A DNA stretch of 64,000 bases from Nocardioides sp. TRM66260-LWL (GCF_020075545.1 NZ_JAIQZK010000003.1:248001-312000), one strand, 5' to 3'; counted from the stretch's first letter, positions 8,588 through 16,780 are shown. The notes: generated from the letters alone by a model not told the origin. A program made the numbers and translations.

Positions 8588-9787
8588 ATGCGCGTCCACA
8601 TCGTCGGCATCAACTTCTCGCCGGAGCCGACCGGCATCGCCCCGTACACGACCCGCATCGCGTCGGGCCTCATCGAGCGCGGTCACGACGTCCGCGTCAC
8701 CACGACGTTCCCGCACTACCCGCAGTGGCGCATCGGCCCCGAGTGGGCCGGCTGGACGCGGCGGCAGGTGGTCGAGGGCGTGCCGCTGAAGCGGGTGCGT
8801 CACTACGTGCCGGCCGATCCGGTGGGCGTCCCGCGGGCGCTCTCCGAGGTCAGCTTCGGCGCCCGCGCGGTCGCCAGCTCGTGGTCGCGGCCGGACGTCG
8901 TGCTGAGCATCAGCCCCGCGCTGCTCTCGTCCTCGATGGTCGTGGCCCGCGCCCGTGCGGCCGGGGTGCCGGTGGGCGTCCTCGTGCAGGACATCTACTT
9001 CGTCGGGCTCCAGGAGACCTCCCGCGGCCGCGCCGCACGGGCGATGAGCCGCATCGAGCGGCGCACGCTGCAGGCGGCCGACGGCGTGGGCGTCATCCAC
9101 GACCGGTTCCGCGCCCGGCTGGTCGCCAGCCTCGGCGTCGACCCCGAGCGGATCGTCGAGCTGCGCAACTGGACGCACGTGCGCCAGCCCGTGGGCGCCG
9201 AGCGGTCGACCGTCCGGGCCCGCATGGGCTGGGGCGAGGAGACCGTGGTGCTCCACTCCGGCGCGATGGGCCAGAAGCAGGACCTCGGCGCGGTCGTCGA
9301 GGCCGCCCGGCTCGCCGAGCGTCGCGGGCTCGCCTTGCGCTTCGTGCTGATGGGCGACGGCGGCGAGCGGGCCCGCCTGGAGGCGCAGGCCGCGGGTCTG
9401 TCGGCGGTGACCTTCCTCGACCCCGTCGACGAGCGCCACTTCGCCGACGTGCTCTCCGCCGCCGACGTGCTGCTGGTGCACGAGCGTCCCGGCGTCGTCG
9501 AGATGGCGGTGCCCTCGAAGCTGACCTCGTACTTCAGCGTCGGCGTGCCCGTGCTGGCCGCCACCGACGAGCACAGCACCACCGCCGAGGAGATCGCCCG
9601 GGCCGACGCCGGTCTGGTCATCGCACCCGGCGACCCCGAGGAGCTGCTCGAGGGCGTGCGCAAGATCGTCGTCGACGAGCGGCGACCGCTGTGGTCGCAG
9701 AACGGTCCGCTGTACTGCCGCGAGGTGCTCTCGGAGTCGGCCGCGCTCGACCGCTACGAGGCGTGGTTGGCGCGGCTCGCGGGCTGA
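8588..9787 (+). CDS. Glycosyltransferase family 4, WbuB/WcaI-like
   Basis: 399 residues. The N-terminus MRVHIVGINFSPEPTGIAPY and the following TTTFPHYPQW are typical of WbuB/WcaI-type GT4 enzymes of polysaccharide loci. The donor-side half carries SGAMGQKQDL, and the E-x7-E region lies around HERPGVVEMAVPSKLTSYF. The ATG has a GGAGG ribosome site about ten bases upstream. The enzyme should transfer a sugar from a nucleotide donor to a lipid-linked oligosaccharide on the cytoplasmic face. It is divergent from the propeller gene to the left and stands apart from the main glycosyltransferase cluster. The sugar is not predictable from sequence. Confidence 0.88.
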   Translation: MRVHIVGINFSPEPTGIAPYTTRIASGLIERGHDVRVTTTFPHYPQWRIGPEWAGWTRRQVVEGVPLKRVRHYVPADPVGVPRALSEVSFGARAVASSWSRPDVVLSISPALLSSSMVVARARAAGVPVGVLVQDIYFVGLQETSRGRAARAMSRIERRTLQAADGVGVIHDRFRARLVASLGVDPERIVELRNWTHVRQPVGAERSTVRARMGWGEETVVLHSGAMGQKQDLGAVVEAARLAERRGLALRFVLMGDGGERARLEAQAAGLSAVTFLDPVDERHFADVLSAADVLLVHERPGVVEMAVPSKLTSYFSVGVPVLAATDEHSTTAEEIARADAGLVIAPGDPEELLEGVRKIVVDERRPLWSQNGPLYCREVLSESAALDRYEAWLARLAG

Positions 9788-9809
9788 GCCGCTGGTCGGG
9801 CCGGCCAGC

Positions 9810-9841
9810 GCAGGAATCCCCGGATATCCGGGGAAACCTGC
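9810..9841. terminator. Palindromic hairpin after the glycosyltransferase
   Basis: GCAGG and CCTGC arms enclose a perfect 16-base palindrome (CCCCGGATATCCGGGG). Twenty-two bases after the stop codon, it is likely a terminator or a small mobile palindrome. Confidence 0.55.
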
Positions 9842-9844
9842 ACT

Positions 9845-9898
9845 CCGTGACGCGCTGGGCACCTCCGGAAGGCTTGCGAGGTGCCGTACGCGTCACGG
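9845..9898. terminator. Second large hairpin, 10-bp plus 8-bp stems
   Basis: Outer arms CCGTGACGCG and CGCGTCACGG and inner arms GGCACCTC and GAGGTGCC pair perfectly across a short loop. It lies in the convergent gap between the glycosyltransferase and the acetyltransferase, so bidirectional termination is plausible. Confidence 0.55.
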
Positions 9899-9932
9899 AA
9901 GGCTGACGGAGCCCGTCAGCCGAGCTCGTCAC

Positions 9933-9957
9933 GGTGGTCGAGCCTGTCGAGACCCCG
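9933..9957. repeat. Single copy of the dispersed palindromic repeat
   Basis: GGTCGAGCCTGTCGAGACC followed by CCG lies between convergent genes, next to the two hairpins. Confidence 0.7.
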
Positions 9958-9977
9958 CCGGGCGGAGCCGTATCCGG

Positions 9978-10505
9978 CTAGCCCCCGACGACGCCGGCGG
10001 CCGGCGCGAGCACGGTGGCCCCGGCGGGCACGTCGCGGGTGACCAGCGCGGTGGCGCCGACGGTGGCGCCGGCGCCGATCGTCACGCCGCGCAGCACGGT
10101 GGCGCGGGCGGCGACCCAGCAGCCGTCCTCGAGCACGATCGGGGCGTTGTCGAACTCGAAGGTGGGGCTGCGTCGGTCGTGGCTGCCGGTGCACAGCAGC
10201 ACGTCCTGCGAGACGCACACCTGGGCGCCGATGCGGATCGGCTCGAGGTTGAGCAGCCAGGCGCCCTCGCCGATCCAGGAGTGGTCGCCGACGGTGAGCC
10301 GCCACGGCCAGTGCACCCGCACGCGGTGGCGGATCAGCACGCCGTCACCGATCGTCGCGCCGAAGGCCCGCAGCACCGCGATCCGCACGCGGGCGGGCAC
10401 CCACCACTGCTGGACGACGCCGGACGCCAGCAGCCAGGCGGCCTGCACCCAGCGGGGCCGGCCGATCTCGTAGCCGGCTCCGGTGAACCCGGCGAGATCG
10501 CGCAT
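9978..10505 (-). CDS. Hexapeptide-repeat acetyltransferase, WcaF-like
   Basis: 175 residues. Left-handed beta-helix hexapeptides (FGATIGDGVLI, VGDHSWIGEGAWL, IGAQVCVSQDVLL) and the catalytic-type histidine in CTGSHD place it with WcaF/maltose-type O-acetyltransferases, which use acetyl-CoA to acetylate sugars. The N-terminal WVQAAWLLASGVVQQWWVP is typical of WcaF homologues. It is divergent from the membrane acyltransferase to the right; both probably decorate the same polysaccharide. A TACGAT hexamer ends seven bases before the ATG, suggesting a leaderless mRNA. Confidence 0.88.
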   Translation of the reverse strand: MRDLAGFTGAGYEIGRPRWVQAAWLLASGVVQQWWVPARVRIAVLRAFGATIGDGVLIRHRVRVHWPWRLTVGDHSWIGEGAWLLNLEPIRIGAQVCVSQDVLLCTGSHDRRSPTFEFDNAPIVLEDGCWVAARATVLRGVTIGAGATVGATALVTRDVPAGATVLAPAAGVVGG

Positions 10506-10512
10506 GCGCTGA

Positions 10513-10541
10513 ATCGTAGGGGGGTGCCGGTCGCCTAGCCT
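10513..10541. promoter_or_regulatory. Divergent -10 elements for the acetyltransferase and acyltransferase
   Basis: On the minus strand TACGAT (10518-10513) lies seven bases before the ATG at 10505. On the plus strand TAGCCT (10536-10541) lies eight bases before the GTG at 10550. Spacing this short implies leaderless transcripts. Confidence 0.5.
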
Positions 10542-10549
10542 GCGGTTCC

Positions 10550-11602
10550 GTGAGCGCCGCCGAGACCGTCCCGCGGCGCATCGACGGCCTGACGATGCTG
10601 CGCGGCCTGGCGATCGGCCTGGTGCTGCTGCGCCACTCCTTCCCGGGCGTCTTCGGCGGGGCGGGGCTGGTGGGCGTGGTGGTGTTCTTCGCGCTCTCGG
10701 GCCACCTCATCACCGGGGTGCTGCTGCGCGGCCTGGAGCGCACCGACCGGCTCGACCTGCGCCGCTTCTACCTGCACCGGGCGCTGCGGCTGCTGCCGGC
10801 GCTGGTCGTCCTGCTCGTGGTGTTCGTGGTGGTGACGCTGGTGTGGGAGCCGATCCCGCGCGACCGCACGCGCGTGGTGCGCAGCGTCGTGCTGGCGCTG
10901 ACCTACGTCATCGACCTGCCGTGGTTCCCGCGGCCCTCGCCGGGACTGAGCCACCTGTGGACCCTCGCGGTGGAGGAGCAGTTCTACCTCCTCTGGCCGG
11001 CGCTCCTGGCGCTGGCGACCCGCGCGGCGCGCCCACGGCGGGCGCTGGTGGCGCTGCTCGTGGTCGCCGGCTCCACCCTCTGGCTCGCCTCGCTGGTCAC
11101 GGTGCTGAGCGTCGAGCGGGTGCGTGACGTCTACCCGTGGCCGACGTCGTGGGGCGTCGTCATGGTCGTCGGCGCCGCCTCCGCAGTGGCCGGCGCCCGG
11201 CTCGACCGCCTGCTGCCCCCGAGCGCCCGCCGCACCGTGCTCGCCGCAGCGGTGGCCCTCGTCGTCCTGCTCGGGCTGTCGCTGCCCGACCTGCGAGACG
11301 AGCCGCTGGCCTACCTGCTGGTCGGTCCGGTGATCGGCGTGGCCACCGTCGTGCTGATCCAGGCCGCCCGTGCGCGGCCGCACGTGCGCTCGGCGCCGGC
11401 CCGGCTGCTCGTGGGCCTGGGCACGATCTCGTACGCCGCCTACCTGTGGAACTACCTGCTCGTCCGGTGGGTCTCGCCGTTCCGCGACCCCGAAGGGCTG
11501 GACGCGCTGCTGGTGCTCGTCCTGACGCTCGCCGTGGCCACCGCCTCCTGGCAGCTGGTCGAGGGCCCGGTGCAGCGGTGGCGGGTGCGACGCGGCATCT
11601 GA
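10550..11602 (+). CDS. Acyltransferase 3 family membrane protein
   Basis: 350 residues with about ten hydrophobic segments. The start RRIDGLTMLRGLAIGLVLLRHS carries the R..R...H motif of acyltransferase-3 proteins. LSHLWTLAVEEQFYLLWP is the second signature of the family. Members acylate sugars of surface polysaccharides or peptidoglycan on the outer face. Beside a soluble acetyltransferase and within an exopolysaccharide region, O-acetylation of the polymer is the likely job. The GTG start is supported by the TAGCCT hexamer eight bases upstream. Confidence 0.9.
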   Translation: MSAAETVPRRIDGLTMLRGLAIGLVLLRHSFPGVFGGAGLVGVVVFFALSGHLITGVLLRGLERTDRLDLRRFYLHRALRLLPALVVLLVVFVVVTLVWEPIPRDRTRVVRSVVLALTYVIDLPWFPRPSPGLSHLWTLAVEEQFYLLWPALLALATRAARPRRALVALLVVAGSTLWLASLVTVLSVERVRDVYPWPTSWGVVMVVGAASAVAGARLDRLLPPSARRTVLAAAVALVVLLGLSLPDLRDEPLAYLLVGPVIGVATVVLIQAARARPHVRSAPARLLVGLGTISYAAYLWNYLLVRWVSPFRDPEGLDALLVLVLTLAVATASWQLVEGPVQRWRVRRGI

Positions 11603-11655
11603 GCTGGCGCGCTCGTCCGACGTCCTGACGTAGCGTCGACGTGGAGGTGATCGAC

Positions 11656-11892
11656 ATGTCCGTCGTGAGCGCGCGTGAGTTCCATCGGTCACCGTCAGCG
11701 GCCAAGCGGATGGCTCGGGAGGGGCCGGTCTTCGTCACCGACCGTGGCCGGCTCAGCCTGGTCGTCCTCGACATCGCCGAGTACGAGCGGTTGACCGGGG
11801 CGCAGAGCCTCCGGGATGCCCTGCGCATGGACGAGGAGATCGACGTCGAGCCGGTCGTCAGTCGCGACGTCCCCGGCGCGGCCGACCTGTGA
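11656..11892 (+). CDS. Phd/YefM-type antitoxin, apparently orphaned
   Basis: 78 residues. MSVVSAREFHRSPSAAKRMA and the stretch PVFVTDRGRLSLVVLDIAEYERL are the DNA-binding half of Phd/YefM antitoxins. The acidic tail (MDEEIDVEPV) would contact a toxin. The ATG is chosen because GGAGGTGAT lies just upstream. The normal partner would be a PIN nuclease starting in the overlapping GTGA, but only a stump is present (see the next entry). The gene may persist as a transcriptional repressor or as protection against related toxins. Confidence 0.82.
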   Translation: MSVVSAREFHRSPSAAKRMAREGPVFVTDRGRLSLVVLDIAEYERLTGAQSLRDALRMDEEIDVEPVVSRDVPGAADL

Positions 11893-11981
11893 CCCCGGCT
11901 GTCTCGAGAGTGGCGACGCGCAACGTCCGCGACTTCCGCGGCATGGGGCTGAGCCTGATCGACCCCGGGAATCCCACATGA
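11889..11981 (+). pseudogene. Remnant of a PIN-domain (VapC-type) toxin
   Basis: A 30-residue frame starts with GTG overlapping the antitoxin stop by four bases, the usual antitoxin/toxin coupling. It contains VATRNVRDFRGMGLSLIDP, which closely resembles the C-terminal end of PIN toxins (TRN..DF.G.G....P). The central about 110 residues with the acidic catalytic centre are missing. The simplest reading is an internal deletion that fused the start to the last 20 codons. Confidence 0.65.
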
Positions 11982-12012
11982 CGGACAGCCGTCCCATCAT
12001 CCGAACATCCGA

Positions 12013-12043
12013 TTGGGACCCGTCTCCCCGCCCGGCCTACTCT
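12013..12043 (+). promoter_or_regulatory. Promoter of the sulfur operon leader
   Basis: TTGGGA (12013-12018) and TACTCT (12038-12043) are spaced 19 bases apart, and the leader-peptide ATG follows six bases later, which suggests a leaderless start. Confidence 0.5.
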
Positions 12044-12049
12044 CGACCC

Positions 12050-12127
12050 ATGTCCTCGACCTGGCTCACGAAGCGACGCGCAGTGGATCACTGCCGCGTG
12101 CGCTCGAGCCTGTGTCGGCGCCGCTGA
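12050..12127 (+). CDS. Cysteine-type leader peptide upstream of sulfur genes
   Basis: 25 residues. The segment TKRRAVDHCRVRSSLCRRR matches the pattern of actinobacterial putative leader peptides found before sulfur-assimilation genes (T.R..VD..RV.S.LCR), with cysteines at positions 15 and 22. Such peptides are thought to sense cysteine supply through ribosome stalling. It lies 97 bases before the DUF4395 gene that opens the sulfurtransferase operon and has its own promoter six bases upstream. The identification rests on pattern and context only. Confidence 0.7.
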   Translation: MSSTWLTKRRAVDHCRVRSSLCRRR

Positions 12128-12224
12128 CGGACGCGCATCCCGGCCGGAGCCCTGCTCCGCACCCGTCGACCCGCCTCCGTCCGACGCCCCTTCCCCAGGC
12201 AGCAGCGACCACGAGGTAGGACCC

Positions 12225-12689
12225 ATGTCCGTCCAGTCCCAGCCCGGCGCCGGCACCACCGGCGCCACCCCCGCCGGCATCGACCCGCGGGGCCCGCAGT
12301 TCACCGCCTCGATCACCGTGGTGGTGCTCGTCGCCATCCTGGCGCTCCCGAGCACTCCCGCCACGGTGCTCGTCGCGCTCCAGACGGCGCTGTTCGCGCT
12401 GGGCGCCGTCCGCGGCGTGCAGCACACGCCGCACGCCTGGGCGTTCAAGCGGTTCGTCCGGCCGCGCCTGGCGCCGCCGACCGAGCTCGAGGCGCCCGAG
12501 CCCCCGCGGTTCGCGCAGGGCGTCGGCCTGGTGTTCCTGGCCGTCGCGCTCGTCGGCTACCTGGCCGGCGCGACGCTGCTCGGCCAGATCGCCGTCGGCT
12601 TCGCCCTCGTCGCCGCCGTGCTGAACGCGGTCTTCCGCTTCTGCCTCGGCTGCGAGATGTACCTGCTGATCAAGCGCGTCACCGCCTGA
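12225..12689 (+). CDS. DUF4395 membrane protein of a sulfur operon
   Basis: 154 residues, four hydrophobic segments. IDPRGPQFTASIT at the start and FRFCLGCEMYLLIKR near the end are typical of DUF4395. The CLGC cysteine pair is likely redox active or binds sulfur or metal. GAGGTAGG precedes the ATG. In actinobacteria this family commonly sits beside thiosulfate sulfurtransferase genes, as here. A role in membrane handling of sulfur species is inferred, not known. Confidence 0.85.
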   Translation: MSVQSQPGAGTTGATPAGIDPRGPQFTASITVVVLVAILALPSTPATVLVALQTALFALGAVRGVQHTPHAWAFKRFVRPRLAPPTELEAPEPPRFAQGVGLVFLAVALVGYLAGATLLGQIAVGFALVAAVLNAVFRFCLGCEMYLLIKRVTA

Positions 12690-12697
12690 TCCCTGCC

Positions 12698-12757
12698 GGT
12701 GATCGAGCTCGTCGAGATCCCCGGACACCTCGGTGATCGAGCTCGTCGAGATCCCCG
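12698..12757. repeat. Two tandem copies of the GGTGATCGAGCTCGTCGAGATCC variant
   Basis: Two direct copies of the GATC-type variant of the dispersed repeat, 34 bases apart, lie between the DUF4395 and sulfurtransferase genes. Confidence 0.7.
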
Positions 12758-12811
12758 GACCACCCAGCACAGCCCGCCATCACACCGCCAGCAACCGAAA
12801 GAGAGATCACC

Positions 12812-13660
12812 ATGAGCCGCGAGAGCGCACTCGTCACCGCCCAGTGGGTGGAGGAGCACCTCGGCGACGACAAGATCGTCCTGATCGAGGTCGACGAGGA
12901 CACCACGGCCTACGACAAGGGCCACATCAAGGGGGCCATCAAGCTCGACTGGACCACCGACCTGCAGGACCAGGTGCGGCGCGACTTCGTCAACAAGCAG
13001 CAGTTCGAGGAGCTCCTCTCGGCCAAGGGCGTCGCCAACGACGACACCGTGGTGCTGTACGGCGGCAACAACAACTGGTTCGCCGCGTACGCCTACTGGT
13101 ACTTCAAGCTCTACGGTCACCAGGACGTCAAGCTGCTCGACGGCGGCCGCAAGAAGTGGGAGCTCGACTCCCGCGAGCTCGTCGACGACGAGGTCTCCCG
13201 TCCGGCCACCTCCTACACCGCGCAGGAGCAGGACGCCTCGATCCGCGCGTACCGCGACGAGGTCGTGGCCGCGATCGGCACGCAGAACCTGGTCGACGTC
13301 CGCAGCCCCGACGAGTACGCCGGTCGCCTGCTCGCCCCGGCCCACCTCCCGCAGGAGCAGGCGCAGCGCGCCGGCCACATCCCCACCGCCGCGTCGGTGC
13401 CGTGGAGCAAGGCCGCGAACGACGACGGCACCTTCAAGTCCGACGACGAGCTGCGCGAGATCTACACCGAGGCCGGCGTCGACTGGAGCAAGGACACCAT
13501 CGCCTACTGCCGCATCGGCGAGCGCTCCTCGCACACCTGGTTCGTGCTCAAGGAGCTGCTCGGCCAGGACAACGTCAAGAACTACGACGGCTCGTGGACC
13601 GAGTACGGCTCCCTCGTGGGCGTCCCGGTCGTCCTCGGCGACGAGGCGGGCGAGGCCTGA
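12812..13660 (+). CDS. sseA: Thiosulfate sulfurtransferase (rhodanese)
   Basis: 282 residues, two rhodanese domains. The C-terminal one carries the active loop CRIGERSSHTWF, identical in type to mycobacterial CysA2/CysA3 sulfurtransferases. The N-terminal domain (DDKIVLIEVDEDTTAYDKGH) is the non-catalytic copy. It moves sulfane sulfur from thiosulfate to an acceptor via a persulfide on the loop cysteine. The start has GAGAGATCACC upstream. The gene overlaps the DUF1416 gene by one base and follows DUF4395, forming a three-gene operon. The gene symbol follows common use; mycobacterial homologues are also called cysA. Confidence 0.92.
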   Translation: MSRESALVTAQWVEEHLGDDKIVLIEVDEDTTAYDKGHIKGAIKLDWTTDLQDQVRRDFVNKQQFEELLSAKGVANDDTVVLYGGNNNWFAAYAYWYFKLYGHQDVKLLDGGRKKWELDSRELVDDEVSRPATSYTAQEQDASIRAYRDEVVAAIGTQNLVDVRSPDEYAGRLLAPAHLPQEQAQRAGHIPTAASVPWSKAANDDGTFKSDDELREIYTEAGVDWSKDTIAYCRIGERSSHTWFVLKELLGQDNVKNYDGSWTEYGSLVGVPVVLGDEAGEA

Positions 13661-13956
13661 TGTGCGGCGCTACCGCGGGCGGTCTCTCGCTCGACGGCGT
13701 CAACGTCGCCAAGGAGGCCGTGGTGCAGGGCCAGGTGCTGCGCGCGGGTGAGCCCGTGCCCAACGCCTACGTGCGCCTGCTCGACCGCCACGGCGAGTTC
13801 ACCGCCGAGGTCCCGACGTCGGCGTCCGGCCACTTCCGGTTCTTCGCCGGCGAGGGCGAGTGGACGCTGCGCACGCTCGCGCCGAAGGCCGACCCGGTCG
13901 ACCGCGCGGTGGTCGCGTCGGTCGGCTCGGTCGCCGAGGTGACCGTCGAGATCTGA
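13660..13956 (+). CDS. sseC: DUF1416 (SseC-like) sulfurtransferase partner
   Basis: 98 residues. MCGATAGGLSLDGVNVAKE followed by an Ig-like carboxypeptidase-regulatory fold (VQGQVLRAGEPVPNAYVRLLD) is typical of DUF1416, named SseC beside CysA/SseA in mycobacteria. The conserved Cys2 near the N-terminus suggests sulfur or metal handling. The start codon shares one base with the sulfurtransferase stop (TGATG), so translation is coupled. A perfect terminator hairpin follows. The biochemical role is not established. Confidence 0.88.
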   Translation: MCGATAGGLSLDGVNVAKEAVVQGQVLRAGEPVPNAYVRLLDRHGEFTAEVPTSASGHFRFFAGEGEWTLRTLAPKADPVDRAVVASVGSVAEVTVEI

Positions 13957-13969
13957 CGGACCGCGCCTG

Positions 13970-14007
13970 CACGGCCCGGCTCCCCCAGCAAGGGGAGCCG
14001 GGCCGTG
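13970..14007 (+). terminator. Terminator of the sulfurtransferase operon
   Basis: A perfect 16-bp stem (13970-13985 with 13992-14007) with a six-base loop begins thirteen bases after the DUF1416 stop. Confidence 0.85.
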
Positions 14008-14237
14008 CTGCTTCGTTGCGGGCCGGCGAAGTTCCGGTTTCACCGAGATGACGCGCGGTGTTCATCTCCGGACAGTGGTCTAGACCAGCGGCGAGTCGTC
14101 GTCCGGATTCTGATCGAATGCAAAGAGCCGCTCGCCTTCCGTGAGACGGTTCCTTACGCATCCGGTCTAGGCCACTTGGCCGGTCAGCCTCCCCGGGCCG
14201 CCTCCCCATGCTCCCGCGAACCCCCGAAGGACCAGCC

Positions 14238-14681
14238 ATGAAGAAGCTCCTCGCCGCCGGCGCCACCGCGCTGGTGCTGCCCGCCTCCCTCCTCGCCATG
14301 CCGCACGCCGAGGCCTACGACGGCGCCAGCTCGACGTCGGCCCGGTTCTCCACGCCCACCTCGTCGGGCCAGAACCAGCCGGTCGACATCTCGCTCACCA
14401 TCGGCGCGTCCAACTCGCCCCGCGTGGTCGCCGCCCCCGGCGCGCGTGCCGCCCGGGTCAGCCAGCGCGGCGTGCTGAAGCTGGTCGTCAAGATCGGCCC
14501 CGAGGGCAAGTGGAAGCAGCGCAAGGCGTACTCGAAGATCGTCACGATCGGCAAGAAGTACACGTTCACGACGCCGCGCCTGAAGTACAAGGGCACGTAC
14601 CGCGTCGTCGCCCTGTTCCGTCCGTACAGCTCGACCGTCTACAACAAGTCGACGACGCGCTTCAAGATCCGCGTCCGCTGA
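14238..14681 (+). CDS. Small secreted protein, Ig-like fold likely
   Basis: 147 residues. MKKLLAAGATALVLPASLLAMPHAEA is a Sec signal peptide with probable cleavage after AEA. The mature part is basic and beta-rich (LKLVVKIGPEGKWKQRKAY, GTYRVVALFRPYSSTVYNKS), like an Ig/Big-type domain, ending KIRVR. I do not recognise a named family. It lies just before the DUF4012 genes and ends three bases before the next GTG, so it may share their transcript and act at the cell surface. Confidence 0.75.
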   Translation: MKKLLAAGATALVLPASLLAMPHAEAYDGASSTSARFSTPTSSGQNQPVDISLTIGASNSPRVVAAPGARAARVSQRGVLKLVVKIGPEGKWKQRKAYSKIVTIGKKYTFTTPRLKYKGTYRVVALFRPYSSTVYNKSTTRFKIRVR

Positions 14682-14684
14682 TCG

Positions 14685-16511
14685 GTGGGTCTCGGGCAGC
14701 AGCGTCGGCGCCTCCAGCGGCGCCTTCGTCGTTCGCTCCGACGCCTCCGCTCCACCCGGCTCGGCCTTCCACGCCGTCGCCGCACCCGACTGCTCGTCGG
14801 CGTCGCGGCGGCGGCGTCGGTCGTCCTGGTGCTGCTGGTGGCCTGGCGCGCCTACCAGGTGCGCAGCGGTCTGGACGCGGCGCGCGATGACGCCTCCGAC
14901 CTGCGGCGGGCGCTGAGCGAGGACGACCCCGCCGGCGTCACCGCCGCCCAGCAGCGTCTGCTCGAGCACGCGTCGAGCGCCGGCTCCGCGGTGAGCGGGC
15001 CCGTGTGGTCGACTCTCTCGCGGCTGCCGCTCGTCGGCGACGACGCCCGCGCCGTGCGGACGATCGCGCGGGCCGCGGACGACCTGGCGGCCTCGGCGCT
15101 GCCGTCGGTCACCGAGGTGGCCCAGCAGCGGGCGCGGCTGGTGCCGCGGGGTGGTCGCCTCGACCTCGCCGCGATCGCCGAGCTCCGCGATCCGGTCGAC
15201 GCCGCCGCGCAGGCCACCTCCCGGGCGCGGTTCCGGGTGCAGCGCATCGACGCCGACGGCCTGCTCGGGCCGGTCGCCTCGGGCGTGCGCGACGCCGTCG
15301 CCGAGATCGCCGACCTGGACGACGCGATGCGCGCGTCCCGGCTGGCAGTGCGCCTGCTGCCGCCGATGCTCGGCGCGGAGGGCGACCGACGCTACCTGCT
15401 GGTGGTGCAGAACTCCGGCGAGGCGCGGGCCACCGGCGGCCTGGGCGGCGCCGTGGTCGAGCTCGACGCGCGCGGCGGGAAGATCAGCCTGAAGCGGCAG
15501 GTGCCCGGCAACACCCTGGTGTTCCCGCGGCCGGTGCTGCCGGAGACGGCCCAGGAGACCGCGATCTTCGGCCCCACGCTCACCAGCGACTTCCGCGACG
15601 CCAACTCCACCCCCGACCTGCCCCGCGCCGCCGAGATCTGGCGTGCGCTGTGGCGCGAGCGGTACGCCGGCCGGGTCGACGGCGTCGTCACGATGGACGC
15701 CGTCGTGCTCGCCGACCTGCTCCGCGTCACCGGCCCCGTCACCGTCGAGGGCGTGCGGTTCACCGGCGACGACGCCGTGCGCCTGCTGCTCGCCGACACC
15801 TACCGTCGCTTCCCCGACCCCGACCGGCAGGACGCCTTCTTCCAGGGCGTCGCCTCCACCGTGTTCGAGCGGGTCACCCAGGGCACGGACGACGCGGGCG
15901 GCCTGCTGGGCGTCCTGGCCCGCGGCGTCGACCAGCGTCGGCTGTTCGTCTACAGCGCCGACGCCGCGCAGCAGCGGCTGCTGGCGCCCACCCGCATCGC
16001 CGGCGCGCTGCCACGGCGCCCCGGTCCGGTGCCCCAGGTGGGCCTCTACCTCAACGACGGCTCGGCCTCGAAGGTCGCCTACTACCTGCGCTCGCAGGTG
16101 CGGGTGGCCGGCACCGAGTGCGTCGGCAACCACCAGGTGCTGCGCCTGGCCGCCCGCCTCACCTCGACCCTGACCCCGCAGCAGGCGCGGACCCTGCCCG
16201 ACTACCCGGCCGGGTCCTTCGCCCGCCGTGGCCTGACCCGCGGCACCTACGTGCTCAACGTGCTGGCCTACGGCCCGGTGGGCGGCTCGATCGACACGCT
16301 CACCGTCGACGGTCGTCCGATCGAGCCGGTGAGCACGCTCGACGACGGCGACCGTCCGACCGCCACCAGCGCGCTGACCCTCGCCCCGGGCGAGAGCGTC
16401 GACCTGGAGTGGACGATGACCACCGGCGCCAACCAGCGCCTCGCCCCCGAGCTCCAGGTGACCCCCGGCGCCTCCCCGGTCGACGCGATCGCCGGCGACT
16501 CCGCCTGCTGA
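14685..16511 (+). CDS. DUF4012 membrane-anchored protein
   Basis: 608 residues. A basic cytoplasmic stretch and one membrane segment (about 37-56, LLVGVAAAASVVLVLLVAW) anchor a large extracytoplasmic region. LPPMLGAEGDRRYLLVVQNSGEARATGGLGGAVVEL is the DUF4012 signature. DUF4012 proteins occur in exopolysaccharide loci of actinobacteria; their biochemical role is unknown. The GTG start follows the secreted-protein stop by three bases. A paralogue follows after a repeat array. Confidence 0.85.
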   Translation: MGLGQQRRRLQRRLRRSLRRLRSTRLGLPRRRRTRLLVGVAAAASVVLVLLVAWRAYQVRSGLDAARDDASDLRRALSEDDPAGVTAAQQRLLEHASSAGSAVSGPVWSTLSRLPLVGDDARAVRTIARAADDLAASALPSVTEVAQQRARLVPRGGRLDLAAIAELRDPVDAAAQATSRARFRVQRIDADGLLGPVASGVRDAVAEIADLDDAMRASRLAVRLLPPMLGAEGDRRYLLVVQNSGEARATGGLGGAVVELDARGGKISLKRQVPGNTLVFPRPVLPETAQETAIFGPTLTSDFRDANSTPDLPRAAEIWRALWRERYAGRVDGVVTMDAVVLADLLRVTGPVTVEGVRFTGDDAVRLLLADTYRRFPDPDRQDAFFQGVASTVFERVTQGTDDAGGLLGVLARGVDQRRLFVYSADAAQQRLLAPTRIAGALPRRPGPVPQVGLYLNDGSASKVAYYLRSQVRVAGTECVGNHQVLRLAARLTSTLTPQQARTLPDYPAGSFARRGLTRGTYVLNVLAYGPVGGSIDTLTVDGRPIEPVSTLDDGDRPTATSALTLAPGESVDLEWTMTTGANQRLAPELQVTPGASPVDAIAGDSAC

Positions 16512-16537
16512 CGCCTGCGGTGCTCGACTACCGCATC

Positions 16538-16703
16538 GGTGGTCGAGCGCGGCCCCGGTGGTCGAGCCTGTCGAGACCCCCGCACCCGCGCAGGGCCCGG
16601 TGGTCGAGAGCCGCATCGGTGGTCGAGCGCGGCATCGGTGGTCGAGCCTGTCGAGACCCCTGCACCCGCGCAGGGCGGTGACTCCGGCAGGCTCGACCAC
16701 CGC
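16538..16703. repeat. Array of at least five full and partial dispersed-repeat units
   Basis: Two full units (GGTCGAGCCTGTCGAGACC followed by a CGCACCCGCGCAGGGC tail) alternate with half units GGTGGTCGAG, and a final unit lies in inverse orientation (GGCAGGCTCGACCACC). The array fills most of the gap between the two DUF4012 genes. Confidence 0.75.
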
Positions 16704-16780
16704 GGTGCCGCCAATCCGGGATGTCTCGCGCCACAGCGATCGGACGGCCCTGGCCCTCGCGCTCTGTCACGCTCCAGACC

